DNA from: Streptomyces sp. CB02009
GTDB lineage: Bacteria; Actinomycetota; Actinomycetes; Streptomycetales; Streptomycetaceae
Assembly: GCF_001905825.1 (NCBI RefSeq)
Contig: NZ_LIVV01000001.1
Location: 979,582 to 1,043,581, forward strand
Direction of reading: 5' to 3'
DNA length: 64,000 nucleotides
The notes under the pieces are model-generated. The model was not told the origin of the DNA, ran no database searches, and was given only the letters and a program-made list of their open reading frames with translations. A program made the translations under genes and the position numbers. Shown here in pieces: positions 27,282 to 35,255 of this stretch; within the stretch, counting starts at the first letter, position 1; every line of letters begins with the position of its first letter.

Positions 27282-27354
27282 GCCGCGATGATGCCGGGCC
27301 AGCCTCCCTCAGACCAGGCACTACTCTCCCCGGCCTTGATCCAGAAGACACCCC

Positions 27355-27807
27355 CTAGTCCTGCCTCCCTGAAGTTGCTCGAGCGATAGTCCAAGGTGGG
27401 TGGCCGTGCCGTGCAGCGTGGGTACGGAAGTCGAAGAAGCCCAGACCGTCGATCTTGCACTCGGTGTCTATCTCTTCGAGCGTCCAGCAGTGGTCGGAGT
27501 AGTCGTCGATGGCGACGCCGCCGGCTTCGAGGATGTGTGACAGGAGACTGCGGATTTCGGCAGTACCGTCGAGGTGGCTGGAGACGCTGACCAACAGGTC
27601 CCAGGTCGGGCGGTGGTCGAGCACGGAGTCCAGCAGGCGTACGTCCTCGGGATCCCAGCCGCCGAACAGGGGACCGTCCTGCTCGTCCTCGATGTCGATG
27701 TAGAGCTCCCCGTCCGTCCAGTATCCATTCTTGCCGGGCATTAGCCGGTCAAGCCGCGCGGCTGTCGCGGTCGACTCTCCAGCGGGGAATACGTAGACAC
27801 TGCGCAT
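27355..27807 (-). CDS. Orphan hypothetical protein
   Basis: 150 residues, acidic (YIDIEDEQDGPLFGGWDPED; CWTLEEIDTECKIDGLGFFDF). The ATG at 27807 gives a globular protein from the start (MRSVYVFPAGES); the upstream extension is not protein-like. No family recognised; small acidic cytosolic protein of immunity type by context. Confidence 0.55.
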   Translation of the reverse strand: MRSVYVFPAGESTATAARLDRLMPGKNGYWTDGELYIDIEDEQDGPLFGGWDPEDVRLLDSVLDHRPTWDLLVSVSSHLDGTAEIRSLLSHILEAGGVAIDDYSDHCWTLEEIDTECKIDGLGFFDFRTHAARHGHPPWTIARATSGRQD

Positions 27808-28255
27808 GGGCGGAGCGTAAACGGCGACGCAGGGCTGCGGCCAGGGAGTTCCAACCCGGCCATAGATTGCCCTCGTCGACGGTGGCAGCGCGAGCGGCGA
27901 CTTCGCTGAATGACCGATGTCGACGTTCACCGTCGAGGTACGGCACTGCTGGCTGCCACCAGCTCTACTACCGCCACGAACGCAAGCCGGAACACTCCCT
28001 CATCTACGACGACTGACCAAGCGAAACGACGTCTGACAGAGCGTTTGGTCCTGGCGAAGGTGTTTGATCCCGAGCCCGGGTGGGTGGCTGCCGTGAGGTG
28101 ACTGCAGTGCATGGTGTTTGCGTGTCAGATGTGGTTGCTGACTGCGGATGCCGGTCCCTTTAGAGTCCTTCGCTCCCGTCCGATCCCAGGGCGCCCCCGC
28201 TCAGCCCCGTTTGCGCCCTGCCTGTGGAGGTACCGACAGCCGGTGGTACCGAAAC
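27808..28255. other. Gene-free stretch with transposon debris
   Basis: About 450 bases with no supportable gene. A short plus-strand segment reads YYRHERKPEHSLIYDD then stop (ending near 28014), which looks like the tail of a lost transposase or DNA-binding protein. An imperfect inverted repeat (GACCAAGCG near 28015 with GCGTTTGGTC near 28043) follows. The rest is the leader of the transposase relic at 28256. Confidence 0.35.
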
Positions 28256-28846
28256 ATGCGCCAACGACAACGGCCGTATCCGAGTGACCTGCCCGAGGCC
28301 CGGTGGGGCCTGCCGGAACCGATTCTGTCGGCCTGGCGCGCCGGGCGGAGAAGGAAGGGCCTGGACATCGGACGTCCACCCGAACATGACCTTCGCCGGA
28401 TCATGGACGCGGTCCTCTACGACAACCGCACCGGCATCACCTGGCGCTACCTGTCCCACGACTTCGCACCGTGGGAAACCGTCTACGGGTATTTCGCGGC
28501 ATGGCAGAAGGACGGCGTATTCGACCAGCTCATCAACGGCCTCCTCCGCAGACTGGTGCGCGAAGCCGAGGGGCGGGAGGCCGAGCCTACGGCCTGCGTG
28601 CTGGACGCCCCGAGCATCAAGACGTCCGCCAGCGTCCCGGCCGCAGGCCAGGGTAGCGACGCAGGCAAGAAGATTGCGGGCCGCAAGCGCCACATCGGCG
28701 TCGACACCCTCGGCCTCCTCCTGGCCTTGGCCCGCGACTACGAAACCCACACGCACCGTTCTGAAGGCATGATCCGTATCGCGATGGTCGACCTCATGAG
28801 CCGCCGGCTCACCCGTGAATCCACTCCGGACTGGCGCGACACCTGA
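28256..28846 (+). pseudogene. Chimeric, internally deleted IS5-family transposase
   Basis: Open for 196 codons. The N-terminal part is a normal IS5-group transposase (SDLPEARWGLPEPIL; ITWRYLSHDFAPWETVYGYF; CVLDAPSIKTS; AGRKRHIGVDTLGLLLAL), including the first catalytic Asp. It then jumps directly to a transposase C-terminus (ARDYETHTHRSEGMIRIAM, LMSRRLTRE), so the roughly 80-100 residues with the second Asp and the Glu are missing. This is an inactive fusion, probably formed by recombination or deletion between related elements. Its stop lies 14 bases from the stop of the convergent gene at 28861. Confidence 0.75.
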
Positions 28847-28860
28847 CCGCCCGCGGCCAG

Positions 28861-29298
28861 TCACACCTCGACGGGCCAGACGGTGACGTGTTCCCGTGCC
28901 ACACGAACCTCAACCCACGATCCGTCAGCACCTTCCGGCAGCGGCGGGTCGCCAAGATCGAACAGGATCTGAGTGCCACCGACGTCCAGGACAACCCCTC
29001 CGTCCTCGAAGAGGCTCAACTGGCCACGAAGGACGATGCGGTCGCAGTCTTCCTGCAGCTCAGAGACACCAGAGGCACTTGGCCACGCGTTCACCATCCA
29101 GGCGATGTCCTCATCCACAGTCCACTCGACGTAGTGCTCTCGCCCGACTGCCTCAGAGGTTCCCTGCCAAAGCACCACCACGGTGCCCACCGCCGAGTGC
29201 ACTCGGACAGCCAGGGGCCCCGACGGGGCGGGCTGAACTGCATCAACTTTGACCAACACCCCGCCATCATCCTCGACTGACTTACAGAACACCCTCAC
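28861..29298 (-). CDS. Orphan hypothetical protein, immunity-like
   Basis: 145 residues, strongly acidic with two repeated strand-rich halves (AVRVHSAVGTVVVLWQGTSE; GGVVLDVGGTQILFDLGDPP). No family recognised. GTG 29298 was preferred because a GGAG lies about six bases upstream; another GTG at 29292 is possible, and the frame stays open further upstream into a transposase remnant. The stop lies tail-to-tail with the IS relic ending at 28846. Confidence 0.5.
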   Translation of the reverse strand: MRVFCKSVEDDGGVLVKVDAVQPAPSGPLAVRVHSAVGTVVVLWQGTSEAVGREHYVEWTVDEDIAWMVNAWPSASGVSELQEDCDRIVLRGQLSLFEDGGVVLDVGGTQILFDLGDPPLPEGADGSWVEVRVAREHVTVWPVEV

Positions 29299-29359
29299 CA
29301 GGAACTCCGCCGACGCCGGGGAAAGGGGGCTCCAGGCCGGGGCGAAATCGACGACCACG

Positions 29360-29702
29360 CCCTCGGAGCTCCCGCGGCGGCCTGAGCACGAAGATCCATC
29401 TCGCCAGTCACGCCCGTGCACGGCCCCTGGCCAATCCGCGCCACCGCAGGCCAGGCGGGCGACGCCCCGGCCTTCGAAACCGTCAGCCCTCCGATCGGAT
29501 CGGCCACCGGCTACCGCGAGGCAGTGCGGGCAGTCGCCCGCCGGCTCTCAACGCGGAGTCGTACAAGCAGCGCAACGCGATCGAGCGATCCATCAACCGC
29601 CTCAAGCCGTGGCGCGGCCTGGCCATGCGGACCGACAAGCCCTCCATCGCCTTCCAGGCCGCGCTCCATCGCGCCGCGATCCTTATCCGGGCATCGCGAT
29701 AG
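29360..29702 (+). pseudogene. IS5-family transposase remnant
   Basis: Frameshifted pieces of the same transposase type as at 26.1 kb: RSSRGGLSTKIHLA (about 29365-29410), a damaged ATAGQAGDAPAFE segment, then the C-terminus YKQRNAIERSINRLKPWRG through ILIRASR and a stop at 29700-29702. N-terminus and inverted repeats are not recognisable. The stop is five bases from the end of the neighbouring minus-strand Imm1-like pseudogene. Confidence 0.75.
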
Positions 29703-29707
29703 CCCGC

Positions 29708-30090
29708 TCAGCGATCGACCACCCAGCGTGCGTCCGCAGGCCAAGAGCCCCTGCCAACGATGTGCTCCACGAGCCTGAACGCCTCACGGATGGGGACGGT
29801 GTCCTCATCCGGATACTCGTCGCCCTGCCCATTGGAGAGGACGAACCCGTCGCTCGACCCGCAGTTCCGGGGGCCACGGTGTGCTCACCGGGATCACCCT
29901 CGCCTTCGAACAGCACCACCATCGCTCGCTCGGCATTCGTCACGAAGGCCAGCAACCGTCCAGACGAACTGGTCAGCCACGTCTCTAGCCGCTCACTGTC
30001 GATCCTCGGCCGAAGAGCCTCCACAACCCCCGCCGACGACACAGGGGCAGGGCTGTCGTCATTGATCACCCAAGACTCGATCACGAGCAC
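29708..30090 (-). pseudogene. Imm1-like immunity gene with a frameshift
   Basis: The first ~75 codons read LETWLTSSSGRLLAFVTNAE and VVLFEGEGDPGEHTVAPG, then the frame is lost at about 29862-29873, next to a run of five G/C. In the next frame the protein continues as FVLSNGQGDEYPDEDTVPI, then REAFRLVEHIV and W(P)ADARWVV before TGA (29708-29710). Together these match the Imm1 pattern: surface strands, an EYP acidic core, a 'VP...AL/AF' helix and a final W. Imm1 proteins neutralise polymorphic toxins, often of the deaminase type. No toxin gene is adjacent. A sequencing error in the homopolymer would give the same appearance. Confidence 0.6.
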
Positions 30091-30139
30091 GACGATCTCA
30101 CGGACGGGTCCAAGAGAGACAGGCAGAAGGCACTGGCTG

Positions 30140-30248
30140 TCGTGCGGGCCTCACGGCCACTTGTCCGGCGCCGGCCCCCACCCTGCGGACGTATCGCCAC
30201 CGGCGGCGGCATCACTCGACGGATCAGCACCCACAACTCGTCCGGCAT
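30140..30248 (-). mobile_element. Transposase N-terminal scrap
   Basis: Minus-strand reading MPDELWVLIRRVMPPP then IRPQGGGRRR matches the N-terminus of IS5-family transposases (DUF4096 type). It loses similarity after about 35 codons. Probably part of an element whose remainder is gone. Confidence 0.55.
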
Positions 30249-30731
30249 CAAACCGCTTGACCCGATCTGTCAAGTATGGATCGACGACGATCACGTCCAA
30301 GAAGCGATGTCTCAGACCGTGGCTGCAGTGGGGGCCGCTTGTCCGTGCGGCGAAAGGCGACGTCAGGCATCCGGGACCACAGTCGGCTTTCGGCGTCGAC
30401 GGCGGACTGGTGGTATGGGGGTGCCGGGGGCTTTCCTGGCCGTCTCGCCACCATGCGATCCTCTTCCGCTCTCAGGGCAGGGAGCTGGGAGGTGGGGGGT
30501 GGGGACATGGCAAGGTACCTCCAGTCCCGAGCTGGTTGCCGGGGTCTGTCCGACCCACCCCCCATGGCCGCGAGTCCCTGACGATCTCCGTCCGGCCCAT
30601 CACGTCGCACCGTATCCCGGGCCACTGACAACACGGCTGTTCCGCACTCCGGGGCCGGCTGGACCCGTTTTGGACGCAACGCAATGACTCTCAACGCGGG
30701 CCCCAACCTCCGTTACCCCATACGTCGTCTC
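30249..30731. other. Gene-free stretch in the accessory region
   Basis: About 480 bases with no supportable gene on either strand. Open frames here lack a ribosome site and normal codon bias. A G-rich purine tract at about 30478-30510 is the only feature I noticed. Likely decayed mobile-element sequence. Confidence 0.35.
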
Positions 30732-31329
30732 TTACGGTTGAGATGAAGCCTGGGTGGCTTCTGGGAAGCCCAGTTCATCCAGCAGCGCGTCGAACAGCTC
30801 CTCCACGAAGGTCTCGCGTGCACGCAGAAGTTCCTTGATCCGAGACTGCTGCGCCGCTTTCTGGACCCCAGCCACCGAGGCCCACGCCAGAGCTCCTGCG
30901 GCGTCGGTCGGTAGTTCCGCGTCGAGCTCGGCGTGCTTGGCTCCGACGGCGGCTACGAACTCCGGGGTGGCCGACCACAGACTCACGTCGTCCACGTCCT
31001 CGGGTTCCTCGACGAGGAGAGCCGCAGCGTTGTCCAGGTTGAGCCATGCCTGCCAGCGTCGGCCGTTGGTGTCCAGGCCGGTCACGAGGGCGATGCCGCT
31101 GTCGGAGGCGTCTGCGACGCAAGCTGGTGCACCGGTCCGCTCGACAAGGGCGAGCAGGTACTCGTCCTCCCAGATGCCTTGGCTCAACTGCAGGGGTCTG
31201 TCAGCCGCCCGGTCGAGTCCACCACTCGTGCACGTCGTCCCTCAGCACTGGATCACTACTGCCGAACACGGGCGCTTCCAGCAGCGGGTGATCGTTGCGT
31301 GCAAAGACCAGGTGACCGGAAAAGCCCAT
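30732..31329 (-). pseudogene. Hypothetical gene split by a frameshift
   Basis: A good ribosome site (GAGGAGG) precedes ATG 31329, which starts MGFSGHLVFARNDHPLLE and runs to WWTRPGG, then stops at 31201. A second frame opens immediately and runs to 30732: LQLSQGIWEDEYLLALVER, CVADASDSGIALVTG, LDTNGRRWQAWLNLDNAA, ending in a long acidic helix (ETFVEELFDALLDELGFPEA). The second part has no ribosome site or convincing start and reads as the direct continuation of the first, so a one-base change near 31190-31205 (a run of C) probably broke one gene of about 195 codons. No family recognised. Confidence 0.6.
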
Positions 31330-31485
31330 GGAACCTCCTCGTTGAATACCAGCGCACCCTAGGAGCTGCCACTGGCACCAGCCGTGCGTTGGGGCCGCCG
31401 GTGACGCTGTGGTCACGGTGTCCTGCTCGTCCTGACCCGTTTCCCCTCGTGAGCTCGGGTCACAGAGCGGTGTGACAACCGGCCT

Positions 31486-32007
31486 TCACGCGTGGGGACC
31501 CACGTTCCACGCCGTGGGCAGATCGCTGCCGCAGAAGACGCAGACGAAGTCGCCCTCGCGCACGATGTTGTGCTCCTGGCAGTCAGGGCACCGCCGGAAC
31601 ACCACCTCGTGGGTGAAGCCGGAGGGCCGCCCGAGCCCCACGTCGTCCACGGCACGAGCGACTGCCGGCCACGAGGTGACGTCCGGGCAGTACCCCGTGG
31701 ACTGGTTGCTGACCTCACCCACGATCCACCGGCCCGCCTCGCGCGCGAAGCTGATCTCACCGGCACTCAGAACCATGTCTCCGCCGGCGCAGGCCACATG
31801 CTCACTACGTCGAGGCGCCAGTCGAAGTACACCCTCCGTGTCGACCACGAAAGTGAACGGTTCTGCCAACTCCACCGCCGATCGCTCAGCGATCCATTCG
31901 TCGAAGCAAGCCGTCGACCTGATCCGGCGCCCGCCGTCACCAGGCCGGACCGCCGCTTTCAGCTCGACCGGTCCGACGTATCGATATCGGCGCTCCCGCA
32001 CACTCAC
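31486..32007 (-). CDS. Hypothetical protein with C-terminal zinc ribbon
   Basis: 173 residues from GTG 32007. The N-terminal ~125 residues form a strand-rich domain (RYRYVGPVELKAAVRP, FTFVVDTEGVLRLAPRRSEH). The C-terminus is a CPDC-x13-CVFC zinc ribbon. No family recognised; zinc ribbons of this kind usually bind nucleic acid or protein partners. An AGG lies about 13 bases upstream of the chosen start, so the start is uncertain. Confidence 0.6.
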   Translation of the reverse strand: MSVRERRYRYVGPVELKAAVRPGDGGRRIRSTACFDEWIAERSAVELAEPFTFVVDTEGVLRLAPRRSEHVACAGGDMVLSAGEISFAREAGRWIVGEVSNQSTGYCPDVTSWPAVARAVDDVGLGRPSGFTHEVVFRRCPDCQEHNIVREGDFVCVFCGSDLPTAWNVGPHA

Positions 32008-32182
32008 GTCAGTCAACCTAAGGCACGTCCGATGCACGCTCTGAAGCGGTCGGGGACACGGCGCGTGTGCGGTGGGGACGTCACGCACCGTCCCTGCCTG
32101 CGGTCGCTGGTGTGCCCGGCCGCGACTGTATGAAGACCGGCTGACCCACTCGGCCGGCAGGTCTCGTGTGTCGCCCAGTAGC

Positions 32183-33043
32183 TCACCCGTGTGTGCCGCC
32201 TGGCGCGTCCCTCTCCAAACGGATGCTCAGCTGACTGCCCAACTCCCGGAACCCGAGTGACTGGGCGACCCTTCGAGAGGCCGGCGGGCGGGCTCGCCAC
32301 TGGGGGAGGAGACCTGCGGCCAGTGCGTGTGCCACTGCGGCGGAGCTGGTGTGGCGGGCGAGTCGACGGCCCCGCCACCGTGGATGCGTCAGGACGCAGA
32401 CGTGCGCGGTCTCGGCGGGCCAGGCGCGATACCCCGCCGCGGCCACCACGTCCGTTCCTTCGCGTACGACGAAGGCGGGAGAGGTGATCTCCTCCATGCC
32501 GCTCTCCGCCAAGTCGCCCGGTTCGGCCGACCGCAACAGCCCCTGAACGTCGGGATGAGTGGATGCCAGTGGCTCGGCAGCGCCCTGCGGGTGCGATGCG
32601 GGGCGGAACTCGGCGCTGGAGAGGTACGCCAGGGTTGCCGGACCAAGCACGTCCGCCACCGGAAGCACGGCTCGAACGATCTCCGGCCGGGTGAGCGATG
32701 TGACCGGCACCGAAGCGAGTGCGCGGCGCAGGACCAGGGCGGCGCTCTCCGTGGGTGCGGTGGCGATCGCCGCGCTGCCCAGGACCACGATGCCGGCCCA
32801 GGAGGCCGGGCACAGCGCGGAGGTCGGTGAAACGACCACAGTGGGACCGGTGGGACCGGAAGCCTCGGTGGCACCAGCGGGACCAGTGGGTTCACTGGGC
32901 GACGTAAACGACACCGGAGCGTCGGCCAGTGTCTCCCACAGCTCACGGGCGCGGATCAGCAATGCACTGTGAGCCATGGCATCGGCATCGGCATCGGTAT
33001 CGGTGTCGGTATCGGTGTCGGCATCGGACGTGTCAGCAGCCAT
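32183..33043 (-). CDS. GNAT-family N-acetyltransferase
   Basis: 286 residues. The C-terminal half has the GNAT core: AGYRAWPAETAHVCVLTHP (strand 4), then RWRGRRLARHTSSAAVAHAL (acetyl-CoA loop and helix), and QWRARPPASRRVAQSLGFRE, the typical 'W....N..S..vA..lGF' motif. The N-terminal half is Ser/Pro/Thr-rich and less conserved. The first 22 residues are a Asp-Thr/Asp-Ala run encoded by a hexanucleotide repeat. A GAAAGGA ribosome site supports ATG 33043; ATG 32977 would remove the run. Substrate unknown. Confidence 0.78.
   Translation of the reverse strand: MAADTSDADTDTDTDTDADADAMAHSALLIRARELWETLADAPVSFTSPSEPTGPAGATEASGPTGPTVVVSPTSALCPASWAGIVVLGSAAIATAPTESAALVLRRALASVPVTSLTRPEIVRAVLPVADVLGPATLAYLSSAEFRPASHPQGAAEPLASTHPDVQGLLRSAEPGDLAESGMEEITSPAFVVREGTDVVAAAGYRAWPAETAHVCVLTHPRWRGRRLARHTSSAAVAHALAAGLLPQWRARPPASRRVAQSLGFRELGSQLSIRLERDAPGGTHG
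32981..33028. repeat. Hexanucleotide tandem repeat at the start of the GNAT gene
   Basis: Eight consecutive six-base units (ATCGGC, ATCGGT, GTCGGT variants) in the plus-strand direction, coding on the minus strand for alternating Asp-Thr/Asp-Ala. Units are in frame, so copy changes would only alter the length of the acidic tail. Confidence 0.85.
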
Positions 33044-33158
33044 GCCGCGATCCTTTCACCAGCAGGAGACCCAGTCCCGGTGAGAGGGGTTTCGGTCCGA
33101 GGCCCGGCTCGCAACTGTCGGCCGTGCCCCACAACCTCCCCTCCGTCCCGCTAGTTGG

Positions 33159-34610
33159 CTACCCCCGCAGGGTCTTCGCCTCCGGCGGCGCGGTCTCCGC
33201 AACCACCGGCGGTCCCACGGCCTCGCCCTCCGACCCGGCGCCGGCCTCGGACGTGCTCTCCGGTACGAACTCGATCTCGCCGTTCAGTACCTTCTTGGCC
33301 GTCACCCGGTCGAGCGCGCCCTCCCAGCGCGAGACCACGAGGACCGCCACGCAGTTCCCGAGCAGGTTCGTCGCGACGCGCATCGCGTCCATGATCCGGT
33401 CGACGCCGAGCAGCAGGGCCACGGCCCCCGCCGGGATGACGCCGAGGGCGGACGCCGTCGCGGAGAGGGCGAGGAAGGCAGAGCCGGGGACGCCGGCCAT
33501 GCCCTTGCTGGTCAGCATCAGGACCAGGACGACCGTGATCTGCTGGCCCAGCGTCAGGTCGACGCCCACCGCCTGGGCGATGAAGAGCGTTCCGACTGAC
33601 AGATAGATGGAGGCCCCGTCCAGATTGAACGAGTAGCCCGTGGGCAGGACGAGCCCGACCGCGTCGTCCCTGCAGCCGGCGGCGCGCAGTTTCTGCATCA
33701 TGCGCGGCATGACGGTCTCGCTGGAGGCCGTACCGAGGGCGAGGAGCATCTCCTCGCGGGTGTAGCGGACGAACTTCCAGAGACTCAGCCCGGTGAGCGC
33801 CTTGAGTGCGAGTGCCAGGGCGAGCAGGAAGAGCAGGGCCACCCCGTAACAGACGGCGATGAGCTTCCCGTACGTGGAGAGCGCCCCGAGCCCGTACTCG
33901 CCGACCAGATGCGCCGTCGCACCGAAGACCGCGAGCGGGGCGAGCTTCATGATGAAACCGACGATGGCGAACACGACTTCCTGCGCCTGCTCGATGACGG
34001 GCAGGACGGCCGGCACCTTGGTGTGGCCGAGGTGCAGCAGGGCCGCGCCGACGAGGCAGGACAGGACGAGGACCTGGAGCAGCGAGTTCTCGGCGAAGGC
34101 GCCGACCGCGCTGTCGGGCAGTGAGTGCAGGATGAACTCGGACGTCGACGGGAGTTCCCCGCCGCCGGTCTTCTCCTCGACGGCCGAGGCGTCCAGCTTC
34201 GACGGGTCGACGTTCATCCCGACTCCGGGACCAGCCAGGTTGCCGGCCAGGAGGCCGAGGACGAGGGCGACCGTGGTGGCCACCTCGAACCAGATCAGCG
34301 CCTTGATGCCGATGCGGCCGAAGGCCTTGAGGTCACCCGCCTTGGTGATGCCGGCGACGACCACGCAGAAGACGAGCGGGGCGATCATCGCCTTGATGAG
34401 GCGGACGAATCCGTCGCCGAGCGGCTGGGCGGCCGCTGCGGCCTCGGGCCACAGCCGCCCGACGAGGACTCCGAGCAGGAGCGCGCAGGCGACCTGCGCG
34501 AAGAGCGAGGTGCGCAGCAGACGGGCTGCGCGGCGCGCGCGGGACGGCGCGGGTGGAGCTGGTGGGGCGGCGTGCGGCACGGGCACTCCTCCGTAGCGGA
34601 CTTCTGTCAT
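33159..34610 (-). CDS. Dicarboxylate/amino acid:cation symporter (DctA/GltP type)
   Basis: 483 residues, normal for the DAACS family apart from an Ala/Pro-rich N-terminus (about 1-30) and an acidic C-terminal tail of about 45 residues. The first membrane helix is LFAQVACALLLGVLVGRLWP. The serine-rich hairpin motif is ALGTASSETVMPRM and the ion/substrate region is PTGYSFNLDGASIYLSVGTLFIAQA, with SKGMAGVPGSAFLALSAT and the RIMDAMRVATNLLGN end motif. It imports C4-dicarboxylates or acidic amino acids with Na+ or H+. Its own promoter region carries two inverted repeats. The ATG at 34610 is the last codon before that region. Confidence 0.9.
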   Translation of the reverse strand: MTEVRYGGVPVPHAAPPAPPAPSRARRAARLLRTSLFAQVACALLLGVLVGRLWPEAAAAAQPLGDGFVRLIKAMIAPLVFCVVVAGITKAGDLKAFGRIGIKALIWFEVATTVALVLGLLAGNLAGPGVGMNVDPSKLDASAVEEKTGGGELPSTSEFILHSLPDSAVGAFAENSLLQVLVLSCLVGAALLHLGHTKVPAVLPVIEQAQEVVFAIVGFIMKLAPLAVFGATAHLVGEYGLGALSTYGKLIAVCYGVALLFLLALALALKALTGLSLWKFVRYTREEMLLALGTASSETVMPRMMQKLRAAGCRDDAVGLVLPTGYSFNLDGASIYLSVGTLFIAQAVGVDLTLGQQITVVLVLMLTSKGMAGVPGSAFLALSATASALGVIPAGAVALLLGVDRIMDAMRVATNLLGNCVAVLVVSRWEGALDRVTAKKVLNGEIEFVPESTSEAGAGSEGEAVGPPVVAETAPPEAKTLRG

Positions 34611-34664
34611 GCGGAAACCAACTTCCGCTGTGCGCGCCACTATTGCGGAGCTGCGTATTCCGCA
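34611..34664. promoter_or_regulatory. Pair of inverted repeats upstream of the symporter
   Basis: GCGGAA (34611-34616) with TTCCGC (34623-34628), and TGCGGA (34644-34649) with TCCGCA (34659-34664). The half-sites are nearly the same word (TGCGGAA/TTCCGCA), centred about 34 bases apart. IclR-type regulators of carboxylate uptake use sites of this character. No regulator gene is adjacent, so the protein is unknown. The first dyad begins at the start codon and would block translation initiation or early elongation. Confidence 0.5.
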
Positions 34665-34799
34665 GAAGACCTCATGCAACATCCACGTAAATCTTGGATC
34701 ATGCTCCAAACCCGACGGTCTGGGGGAGGAGGGGGCGGGGGAGGTCTGAGTCGGGTGGGTCGTGGCGAGCCGGGCGGATCGGGAACCACTCAGCAACCT

Positions 34800-34810
34800 C
34801 CCCCCCCCCC
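34800..34810. repeat. Run of 11 C
   Basis: Uninterrupted C11 in the non-coding stretch upstream of the symporter gene, following a G-rich tract at about 34722-34747. Confidence 0.9.
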
Positions 34811-34896
34811 GGAGCCCCGTGGCTGTACGGCCGGGGCATACCCTCGCCTCGCTCAATCCTTAGGCTGCGTGATCCACATCATTCGGGGGATCACGC

Positions 34897-35103
34897 ATGC
34901 ACTTCGTACGGAGAGTTACGAGGTGGCCATCCTTCCGAGCGGTCGGCCTGAGCGGGTTCTGCTGTACGGCAGCGTTGTCTGTCCCGGCGACCTGCGGGGG
35001 GGGGGGGGGATTGCCGGGGCTCCTGAGCTGTGGCACTAGCGCGGTTGACCATCCGGTACGAGCGAGCCGCCCTCATGCGCCTCACCGTAGGGAAACCTTC
35101 TAG
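34897..35103 (+). CDS. Doubtful short ORF with lipoprotein-like N-terminus and a poly-G tract
   Basis: 68 codons: MHFVRRVTRWPSFRAVGLSG, a hydrophobic segment, VPATC like a lipobox, then poly-Gly encoded by 14 consecutive G (34996-35009), then a short low-complexity tail. A G-rich site (GGGGG, about 34883) precedes the ATG. Because the frame after the G run depends on run length, this may be the start of a longer lipoprotein in another phase, or not a gene at all. Confidence 0.25.
   Translation: MHFVRRVTRWPSFRAVGLSGFCCTAALSVPATCGGGGGLPGLLSCGTSAVDHPVRASRPHAPHRRETF
34996..35009. repeat. Run of 14 G
   Basis: Uninterrupted G14, the longest homopolymer in the window. Runs of this length slip readily during replication and sequencing. 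Confidence 0.9.
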
Positions 35104-35255
35104 CCCTTGGTCCCGTGCCCGCGCAGCGCGGCGCGGACCAGAGCGATGTCCGCCTCGGAGACGGCAAGTTCCCAGGAGCGATCCGCGGCTTGCAGGGACA
35201 GGAGGCGGAGCACTCCCTTGCCGATCGCGAGGCGGGCGGGCGGTCGGTCCGCCAT
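35100..35255 (-). CDS. Small protein coupled to the MpaB-type oxygenase
   Basis: 51 codons starting at an ATG that shares one base with the oxygenase stop (TGATG), the classic layout for translational re-initiation. The sequence begins MADRPPARLAIGKGVLRLL and continues with a DRSWELAVSEADIALVRAAL helix. Codon third positions are almost all G or C. No family recognised. It could also be the ancestral C-terminus of the oxygenase after a frameshift, but the overlap favours a separate small gene. Confidence 0.45.
   Translation of the reverse strand: MADRPPARLAIGKGVLRLLSLQAADRSWELAVSEADIALVRAALRGHGTKG

Noticed and set aside
32013..32813. Minus-strand open frame overlapping the GNAT gene
   Set aside because: Arg/Pro/Gly-rich shadow of the acetyltransferase without motifs.
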